A stretch of DNA of 64,000 nucleotides, from assembly GCA_039000515.1 (NCBI GenBank), contig JBCFYV010000001.1, positions 49,658,184 to 49,722,183 on the forward strand, read 5' to 3'. The translations under genes and the position numbers were made by a program. Positions 55,591 through 64,000 of the stretch are shown here, piece after piece; within the stretch, counting starts at the first letter, position 1; every line of letters starts with the position of its first letter. This DNA comes from Timema cristinae (lineage: Eukaryota; Arthropoda; Insecta; Phasmatodea; Timematidae). The notes below the pieces were generated by a model that worked only from the letters and a program-made list of their open reading frames with translations, was not told the DNA's origin and ran no database searches.

Positions 55591-56199
55591 GTTGTTGACT
55601 TAAGAAGAAAAGTATCACATACCACAAGCCAACCCTTCCACTATAGAAAATCTATCGGGAAATTTCTATCTATAGCTGCATCACGAGGCTTCCTTCTTGA
55701 CCTAGCTTCTCATTTGTAGGCGTTTACACCTTCACTTGTTTCCTTCTAGCACTGACCACTTTCCATCAAACACAGAAAAACACACATGTACAAGTTTCTA
55801 AATCCGTACCACGCGCGGCCGAAGTAGACGAGAGCTTTTGTGTGCTCTCAGGCCAGCACGCATGCCCCGACACATCTTCATTCTTAAAAAACAAACAAAA
55901 AACCTTTTCTGACCGTGTCGCATAACTTTTCTCCTGTGTCGGCTCATCAGTTGGTAGTAAGGAGTTGCTAAGATCATTCCTTCGCTTTTTTTATCATCTC
56001 CAAGACGATAAACAAAATAGAATCATCGAATATTTACCGAGTGTTTACCATATTGGAACAGTTCTTGAACGCAACAATACCTTTCGTTGGTTAGATCGGT
56101 TTTTTATTTCTGTGGACGTTTTGTGTTTTTGTTTCTTATTCACGTCTGTGGTCATCTAGTTTTCTTTAATGTACATTGTACGCGTGACTTTCAAAATTG
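55591..56199. other. Unassigned sequence
   Basis: No gene or repeat recognised. Somewhat richer in CpG than the surroundings. Confidence 0.35.
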
Positions 56200-56958
56200 A
56201 CACGTCAGTGTAGATATTGGAGTTGTTTTTTAATATATGCAGAAGATGCAGCACTGTTTATTGTTCAACGGCATTTTCATTTGTTTACGGTCGTCATTGT
56301 TAAGATGTAGCCATTTTGATTAATACGTCGACACATTCTGAATAGTTGATTCCAAGCTATTTTTACACTAGATTGTGAGTAGATTATTTTCATTTGGGAG
56401 TTTTATTTTGATGAATACAGTGCGTGCGACTTGGTGAACAGTGTCGTTTATTGAAGTCCTCCCCTCAGTTTCTCGTCAAGTATTATCGCTTGTTTTGAAG
56501 TGGATCTTGAAGGTTGGTATCGTTTGAAAGGGGGAGGAGGGGAGTTGGAAGCCATGTTTTGCCACGTCTCCCTCGACCTATACTCTTCACTCTTGGTGCA
56601 ATTTTTAGCCGTGAGTTGGCGCCACTGCGATCCTTGAAGAAATGAGCTAAATTTAAAGTTGAGAAAAAACACGATCTCGAAACGCGGGCTCTCTGGCTGT
56701 TCGTTAAGACAGTCGGAAAACGTTTTATCCGTGTCGCGGAAATGCTTACGGGTGTTGGGCCGTTTAGTGTTTAGTTTTTACCCCAAATTATGGGAGTTTG
56801 AAGGTGATTTAAAAAAAAATCATATGTGCGCATGTGTTTGAACAGTTTTACTTGTTCTGTGCCAGTAAATGTCATTTGTTCTTGCTGTGTCCAAACGTCA
56901 GGGAACGCTCATGAATAGTTTGTGGCACGTCTGGCGGTTTCCGACAACACATCTAAGG
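56200..56958 (+). promoter_or_regulatory. Weak candidate for a promoter / non-coding first exon
   Basis: A repeat-free stretch of moderate GC with several CpGs, ending at a consensus donor CTAAGG/GTGAGTAC (gt at 56959). No TATA box or initiator can be pinpointed. Short frames at 56448-56672 (-) and 56659-56841 (+) lack domains. This is inference only. Confidence 0.2.
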
Positions 56959-57809
56959 GTGAGTACACAATTCATTATTTAATTTGTATTTAATTTTTAT
57001 TAATATGTTTTAAGTTTGTTTGCCAGTTGTGCCAATGCTAAGGGTGTGCGAAGGTCACTTTTTAAATTCAAATCGAAGTCGAAGGGAAACTTGGAACATA
57101 CGAAACAATGTTGGAGTCGAAGATAAGGTTTTTATTGCTGTCACGTAAAACTACTTTTAATGTATAAGTTATCCATAAAGTCTATTCACGTAAAAAGACA
57201 GGCTTAGAGAAAAAAATCCAAGGTAATCACTATTATCTTATGTTAACATATCTGAGTTTATAAAATTTTACGTTATAGATGTAATTTAATCATTAGTTGG
57301 TGTTAAAATACTTTTCGAAAAATTATTACATGTTCAAATATTTCATATTTAGTGAACTATTTCAAATATGTTCATACTATATCAAGGTTTTCTTGGTGCT
57401 TCATAATATTTTGAAGTTACGAAGGTTATTGTGGATGTCTAAGTTGAAGTGAAGTAGATTTTACCTGCGGATTGGACGCTTAAAACACCCCTATAAATTT
57501 GACATCAGACAATCACAGGACTTGACGTGTGAGCATATGTTAAATGTAGATATAGTAATTATTTTAGTGGTCAGATAAGGTTAATTTTATGAAAATTGAA
57601 CAATAGTTAAAATTTAAAGATGTGTTCTTAGAAAATTACCCCATAATTTTGTTCCACGAAAATAGTTTTCAACGAAAAAAATATTTAGTAATGTTGGCTT
57701 TTTTTACTTTGAGTTAACCTTATTTTAAAATAATATTAAAAAAAGTTATTATAAAAGTCCTGGAGTTCTCACTAGTTATAGTTTATAATATAACCTATAT
57801 TTAAAAGTA
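56959..57809. other. Unassigned AT-rich sequence
   Basis: No feature recognised. Confidence 0.4.
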
Positions 57810-58092
57810 GGGGACCTGGTGGTCTAGGGTAAGGTGTCAGACTTCTATGCTGGCAGCGGGTTCAATCCTCGGTCCCGGCAAAGATTTATCTGATTACTAA
57901 ACCCTTCCGTCACCTCTGACAAGATATCTTGTGAATGTGGGGAATACCAGGCCTCCACCGTGGTTCGGATTCACGTTAAACTGTAGGTCCTTCATTTCAT
58001 CTCACAATCACCTTACCACTACACATTAGCGTAAGTGCGTATAACCCGAATGGGTAGTAAGACGCGGTGCTAATAATAATAATAATAATAAT
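57810..58092 (+). mobile_element. SINE family A, full length (copy A2)
   Basis: GGACCTGGTGGTCTAGGGTA (A box region), GCAGCGGGTTCAATCCTCGG (B box), same body and 3' module as A1, ending GCGGTGCTAATAATAATAAT. TATATTTAAA occurs just before the element (about 57797) and right after the tail (about 58092), a likely 10-bp target duplication. Confidence 0.88.
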
Positions 58093-58680
58093 ATATTTAA
58101 ATATTTTCCTTCAAATATACATTTCGTATTATTAATGTTTCCTCGCTCTTATTATTCCTAAGCTGTAAATACATTTTATCTGGATCACACGTGAAGTTTG
58201 TAAATGTTTTAACTGTGCTAAAATACATAGTCTTATATTCATTTTAAAAGCATAAATTGCATAAAAGCTATAAATTATGTTTAAAGGTTTTTAATCAAAA
58301 TCCCAAAATGTCTTCTAAGGTTATGTCATTTTAAAAAACACCATTATGCCCCTACGACTATGGAAAAGTGTTTTAGTTGATTAATCAACTAATTGAAGAG
58401 GTAAGACTATTTTGGGTATTCGAAAACAAAGTGTATAAGAATATATTTGGTCCAAAAAAGGATGAGGCTACTTGAGAGTGGAAGAGATTACATAATGATG
58501 AGTTACATACCTTGTACTCATCACAAGACATTGTTAGAGTAACAACTCTCGTATATTACGGCGGGTAGAACATGGAGCACTGAATGGAAGAAACTAGAGC
58601 CACGTTCAAAGTATTGACTGGCGAACCCAATGGGAAGAGAAGATTGGGAAGACCAAGACGCAGATTAGAATGCACTTGAA
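58093..58680. other. Unassigned sequence
   Basis: No gene recognised. It grades into the 46-bp array. Confidence 0.4.
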
Positions 58681-58682
58681 GG

Positions 58683-59240
58683 AGAACGGGTGATAGAAGA
58701 GGGACTGGATATAACTAGCTCAGGATAGGGATAGAGTGTAAGAAGAGGGACTGGATATAACTAGCTCAAGATAGGGATAGGGTGTAAGAAGAGGGACTGG
58801 ATATAACTAGCTCAAGATAGGGATAGGGTGTAAGAAGAGGGACTGATATAACTAGCTCAAGATAGGGATAGGATGTAAGAAGAGGGACTGGATATAACTA
58901 GCTCAAGATAGGGATAGGGTGTAAGAAGAGGACTGGATATAACTGGCTCAAGATAGGGATAGGGTGTAATGAGGTGGACTGGATATAACTAGCTCATGAT
59001 AGGGATAGAGTGTAAGAAGAGGGACTGGATATAACTAGCTCAGGATAGGGATAGGTGTGATGAGGGGGACTGGATAGAACTAGCTCAAGATAGATATAAG
59101 GTGTAATGAGGTGGACTGGATATAACTAGCTCAAGATAGGGATAGGGTGTAAGAAGAGGGACTGGATATAACTAGCTCAGGATAGGGATAGGGTGTAAGA
59201 AGAGAGACTGGATATAACTAGCTCAAGATAGGGATAGTTT
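58683..59240. repeat. Minisatellite, 46-bp unit, about 12 copies
   Basis: Unit AGAAGAGGGACTGGATATAA + CTAGCTCAAGATAGGGATAG + GGTGTA. Some units have ATGAGGTGG instead of AAGAAGAGGG, interspersed rather than clustered. Confidence 0.93.
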
Positions 59241-59599
59241 TCGTACTTTTGTAAGATTGACAATTAACTTTCGAGTACCTAATACCATTTAGTAGGTAAG
59301 AAAGTAAGTAATTATATTATCATAAATATTTTATCAGCATTATTTCTGTCTGTTAAAAGGGACAACTGCAGTAAATATTAATAAAAATATGAATTCTTAG
59401 GAGTAATTTGAGTCAATTTGTTACTACCAGTTAAAAACAGCCTAATTTCACGAGAAAGGTACGTTTCTTAGGTTTATAAATGTTGTTTAAATAATTTACA
59501 TCATTCATGTGACCCGCAACTGTCACGTTTTATAGATAATATCCTTGCCTCCAAAATAATATTAAACTCTAAGTAGATAGATCTCACTGTACAAATAAA
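59241..59599. other. Unassigned AT-rich sequence
   Basis: No feature recognised. Confidence 0.4.
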
Positions 59600-59835
59600 A
59601 GGTTTGTATTTTCTAATAGTTCTTCCTTACAAAATCCTACTAGTGTGTTAGGAATATTAGATATATAACTTTATAAAAAAGTTCTACCCAAATTTGCCTG
59701 GAGATGGTGGACAAAACAGTTAGTACGAAATATTTCAGTACACTGACCCGGGATTCAAACTCTGAACCTTCGCATCCCCAAAATATCGGAGAAGAATAAA
59801 GTGAAGCCTTAGTCCATAGACCTACCGGTGACAAC
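59600..59835 (-). mobile_element. Decayed tRNA-related SINE
   Basis: Minus strand: GGTAGGTCTATGGACTAAGG, GAAGGTTCAGAGTTTGAATC + CCGGG (B box), CCACCATCTCCAGGCAAATT body. The frame 59640-59837 is antisense to it. Confidence 0.6.
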
Positions 59836-59882
59836 AAGACAACAGATTAGGAATATAAATCTTTTAAGTAACTACATATAGT

Positions 59883-60235
59883 GCGAGTGTAGAGAACGCG
59901 AGAATAGGTAAGTGTGTTTACAGTTTTTATATAAACAAATATTATTGGCCAAAATAAATAAAATATTGATTAAGTATGAACAGAAAAAGTAATTATCTTC
60001 AAGAGGTGATATCTACAGTTGTTGAATATCTGTCGAGGGTGTCATGTAATTTAATGACAACTTTTTATCTTCATTTAAAATGTTATTTCATCTAATGATG
60101 CCATGCTCAAAACAGATATTGAAGAATTGTCAATATCAACATGCAAAGATAATAAGATTCTATGTTCATACTGAAGCAATATTTTATTTATTTTGGTCAA
60201 AAAATTTCTCGCGTCCCTTAATGTCCTACCATAAT
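59883..60235. mobile_element. Palindromic MITE family M2 (best copy)
   Basis: Left arm GAACGCGAGAATAGG..ATTGGCCAAAATAAATAAAA.. and right arm GAAGCAATATTTTATTTATT + TTGGTCAAAAAATTTCTCGC are inverted repeats. Inside, CAGTTGTTGAATATCTGTCG and AACAGATATTGAAGAATTGT are also inverted, so the whole element can fold on itself. Confidence 0.75.
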
Positions 60236-60372
60236 TTCAATATTCTGGGTCCAACCCTGCCTAAAAAGTTTAAAGACAAGCTAGATAAATGTACTCTGAT
60301 CTACGTAGTTCATGGACATTAGAACCTCCTAGATCTGATGTGAGTTGCCGGCTGTTGTTGTCCCCTACTCAG

Positions 60373-60552
60373 GACACGAAGCGGGCTGTTGTGGAATCAG
60401 AACCCCTTGCGTTGGCCGTTACGTACTTGCACATGCGCCCTCCATGGGGCCATCCACTCCCCCTAACATTTCCTAGCAATGGTCTGCTTGCTCTCAAGTG
60501 CTGGGATACTACATACGGCGAGCTACTGCTGCAGGCGACAGATAACAGCTAA
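60373..60552 (+). CDS. Weak candidate terminal exon
   Basis: After acceptor-like TTGTTGTCCCCTACTCAG the sequence is open for 59 codons to TAA at 60550-60552, starting DTKRAVVESEPLALAV and ending DTTYGELLLQATDNS. GC content is well above its surroundings. The same frame is open upstream to 60289, so the acceptor is not required. No domain recognised. The 61-bp array begins about 30 bp after the stop. Confidence 0.25.
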   Translation, partial: DTKRAVVESEPLALAVTYLHMRPPWGHPLPLTFPSNGLLALKCWDTTYGELLLQATDNS

Positions 60553-60584
60553 ATACCGCCTGCCTGGCCTCTGTTCTTCTCCTG

Positions 60585-63500
60585 GTGACTACTACATGTC
60601 TCTTAGTGTGAGAGGGGGACATTCTCTAATATACATCTCCTGTCTGTGACTACTACATGTCTCTTAGTGTGAGAGGGGGACATTCTCTAATATAACATCT
60701 CCTGTCTGTGACTACTACGTGTCTCTTAGAGTGAGAGGGAGACATTCTCTAATATACATCTCCTGTCTGGTGACTACTACATGTCTCTTAGAGTGAGAGG
60801 GAGACATTCTCTAATATACATCTCCTGTCTGTAACTACTACATGTCTCTTAGGGTGAGAGGGAGACATTCTCTAATATACATCTCCTGTCTGGTGACTAC
60901 TACATGTCTTTTATAGAGAGAGGGAGACATTCTCTAATATACATCTCCTGTCTGTGACTACTACATGTCTCTTAGGGTGAGGGGGAGACATTCTCTAATA
61001 TACATCTCCTGTCTGTGACTACTACATGTCTCTTAGGGTGAGGGGGAGACATTCTCTAATATACATCTCCTGTCTGTGACTACTACATGTCTCTTAGTGT
61101 GAGAGGGAGACATTCTCTAATATACATCTCCTGTCTGTGACTACTACATGTCTCTTAGAGTGAGAGGGAGACATTCTCTAATATACATCTCCTGTCTGTG
61201 ACTACTACATGTCTCTTAGTGTGAGAGGGAGACATTCTCTAATATACATCTCCTGTCTGTGACTACTACATGTCTCTTAGAGTGAGAGGGAGACATTCTC
61301 TAATATACATCTCCTGTCTGTGACTACTACATGTCTCTTAGTGTGAGAGGGAGACATTCTCTAATATACATCTCCTGTCTGTGACTACTACGTGTCTCTT
61401 AGGGTGAGGGGGAGACATTCTCTAATATACATCTTCTGTCTGTGACTACTACATGTCTCTTAGGGTGAGGGGGAGACATTCTCCAATATACATCTCCTGT
61501 CTGTGACTACTACATGTATCTTAGAGTGAGAGGGGGACATTCTCTAATATACATCTCCTGTCTGTGACTACTACATGTATCTTAGAGTGAGAGGGAGACA
61601 TTCTCTAATATACATCTTCTGTCTGTGACTACTACATGTCTCTTAGGGTGAGGGGGAGACATTCTCTAATATACATCTCCTGTCTGTGACTACTACATGT
61701 CTCTTAGGGTGAGAGGGAGACATTCTCTAATATACATCTTCTGTCTGTGACTACTACATGTCTCTTAGGGTGAGGGGGAGACATTCTCTAATATACATCT
61801 CCTGTCTGTGACTACTACATGTCTCTTAGTGTGAGAGGGAGACATCTCTTAATATACATCTCCTGTCTGTGACTAATACATGTCTCTTAGTGTGAGATGG
61901 AGACAATCTCTAATATACATCTCCTGTCTGTGACTACTACATGTCTCTTAGGGTGAGAGGGGGACATTCTCTAATATACATCTCCTGTCTGTGACTACTA
62001 CATGTCTCTTAGGGTGAGGGGAGAATTCTCTAATATATATCTCCTGTCTGTGACTACTACATGTCTCTTAGTGTGAGAGGGAGACATTCTCTAATATACA
62101 TCTCCTGTCTGTGACTACTACATGTATCTTAGAGTGAGAGGGGGACATTCTCTAATATACATCTCCTGTCTGGTGACTACTACATGTCTCTTAGGGTGAG
62201 GGGGAGATATTCTCTAATATACATCTCCTGTTTGGTGACTACTACATGTCTCTTAGGTGAGAGGGAGACATTCTCTAATATACATCTCCTGTCTGGTGAC
62301 TACTACATGTCTCTTAGGGTGAGAGGGGGACATTCTCTAATATACATCTCCTGTCTGTGACTACTACATGTCTCTTAAGGTGAGGGGGAGACATTCTCTA
62401 ATATACATCTCCTATCTGGTGACTACTACATGTCTCTTAGGGTGAGAGGGGGACATTCTCTAATATACATCTCCTGTCTGTGACTACTACATGTATCTTA
62501 GAGTGAGAGGGGGACATTCTCTAATATACATCTCCTGTCTGGTGACTACTACATGTCTCTTAGGGTGAGAGGGGACATTCTCTAATATACATCTCCTGTC
62601 TGTGACTACTACATGTCTCTTAGAGTGAGAGGGAGACATTCTCTAATATACATCTCCTGTCTGTGACTACTACATGTCTCTTAGGGTGAGGGGGAGACAT
62701 TCTCTAATATACATCTCCTATCTGGTGACTACTACATGTCTCTTAGAGTGAGAGGGAGACATTCTCTAATATACATCTCCTGTCTGTGACTACTACATGT
62801 CTCTTAGGGTGAGAGGGAGACATTCTCTAATATACATCTTCTGTCTGTGACTACTACATGTCTCTTAGGGTGAGGGGGAGACATTCTCTAATATACATCT
62901 CCTGTCTGTGACTACTACATGTCTCTTAGTGTGAGAGGGAGACATTCTCTAATATACATCTCCTGTCTGTGACTACTACATGTCTCTTAGTGTGAGAGGG
63001 AGACATTCTCTAATATACATCTCCTGTCTGTGACTACTACATGTCTCTTAGGGTGAGAGGGGACATTCTCTAATATACATCTCCTGTCTGTGACTACTAC
63101 ATGTCTCTTAGGGTGAGGGGGAGACATTCTCTAATATATATCTCCTGTCTGTGACTACTACATGTCTCTTAGTGTGAGAGGGAGACATTCTCTAATATAC
63201 ATCTCCTGTCTGTGACTACTACATGTATCTTAGAGTGAGAGGGGACATTCTCTAATATACATCTCCTGTCTGGTGACTACTACATGACTCTTAGGGTGAG
63301 GGGGAGATATTCTCTAATATACATCTCCTGTTTGGTGACTACTACATGTCTCTTAGGGTGAGAGGGAGACATTCTCTAATATACATCTCCTGTCTGGTGA
63401 CTACTACATGTCTCTTAGGGTGAGAGGGGGACATTCTCTAATATACATCTCCTGTCTGTGACTACTACATGTCTCTTAGGGTGAGGGGGAGACATTCTCT

Positions 63501-64000
63501 AATATACATCTCCTATCTGGTGACTACTACATGTCTCTTAGGGTGAGAGGGGGACATTCTCTAATATACATCTCCTGTCTGTGACTACTACATGTCTCTT
63601 AGAGTGAGAGGGGGACATTCTCTAATATACATCTCCTGTCTGGTGACTACTACATGTCTCTTAGGGTGAGAGGGGGACATTCTCTAATATACATCTCCTG
63701 TCTGTGACTACTACATGTCTCTTAGAGTGAGAGGGAGACATTCTCTAATATACATCTCCTGTCTGTGACTACTACATGTCTCTTAGAGTGAGAGGGAGAC
63801 ATTCTCTAATATACATCTCCTGTCTGGTGACTACTACATGTCTCTTAGAGTGAGAGGGAGACATTATCTAATATACATCTACTGTCTGTGACTACTACAT
63901 GTCTTTTATAGTGAGAGGAGACATTCTCTAATATACATCTCCTGTCTGGTGACTACTACATGTCTCTTAGGGTGAGAGGGAGACATTCTCTAATATACAT
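60585..64000. repeat. Minisatellite, 61-bp unit, about 56 copies, running off the window
   Basis: Unit GTCTGTGACTACTACATGTC, TCTTAGGGTGAGAGGGAGAC, ATTCTCTAATATACATCTCC, T. Variants include CTGGTGACT (62 bp), TTAGTGTGAG, TTAGAGTGAG and GGTGAGGGGG. Rare marker variants recur about 1,100 bp apart: ATCTTCTGTCTG at 61738/62838, TAATATATAT at 62031/63132, CTCCTGTTTGG at 62228/63328. This shows a duplicated block of 18 units. Confidence 0.97.

Overview
The window looks like intergenic and intronic DNA from a repeat-rich animal genome. It is AT-rich, coding potential is almost absent, introns are large, splice signals are GT-AG, and the sequence is crowded with tRNA-related SINEs, palindromic MITEs, transposon remnants and minisatellites. 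An arthropod, perhaps an insect, is the best guess. Supporting signs are CCTAA/TTAGG-type motif clusters, a MITE with a TTA target site and GGGG-rich interior of a type common in arthropods, a PIF/Harbinger transposase relic and a Ty3/Gypsy gag relic. I cannot name the species. Nothing bacterial or viral-genomic was seen, and there are no rRNA genes, CRISPR arrays or operons.

Protein-coding content is small. The best gene is on the + strand at about 8.8-18.5 kb. An internal exon (9118-9279) and a probable terminal exon (18030-18268) join in a compatible frame across an 8,750-bp intron, and each carries an AT-hook (RGRPR and GRPR cores). They probably encode the C-terminal part of a chromatin or DNA-binding protein. 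The 3' splice site of the first exon lies at the end of a tandem duplication that has left three nearly identical acceptors 103 bp apart. The two upstream acceptors would lead to an early stop. A second, isolated exon is likely at 39852-39919 (+). A terminal-exon candidate at 60373-60552 and a first-exon candidate ending at 56958 are weak.

Layout: 0-5 kb holds simple repeats, an 81-bp minisatellite, a MITE and SINEs. 5-18.5 kb is the AT-hook gene with intronic MITEs, an 88-bp minisatellite and an inverted pair of tRNA-like elements. 18.5-34 kb holds SINEs with clear target-site duplications, a gag relic, palindromic MITEs, a 34/36-bp array, a minus-strand LTR and a Helitron-like complex. 34-50 kb holds a 60-bp array, a Harbinger-derived element, a foldback element, 38-bp and 40-bp arrays and many SINEs. 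50-54 kb holds two large arrays (about 39-bp and 74-bp units). 54-60.5 kb holds SINEs, a 46-bp array and a palindromic MITE. 60.58 kb to the window end is one 61-bp array with 1.1-kb higher-order structure that runs off the edge.

The main themes are (1) several tRNA-headed SINE families, two of which share one 3' tail; (2) about eleven distinct minisatellites covering roughly 11-12 kb; and (3) several palindromic or inverted-repeat element families. Most long open frames are by-products of tandem repeats whose unit length is a multiple of three, or whose three frames are all open, and are not genes.
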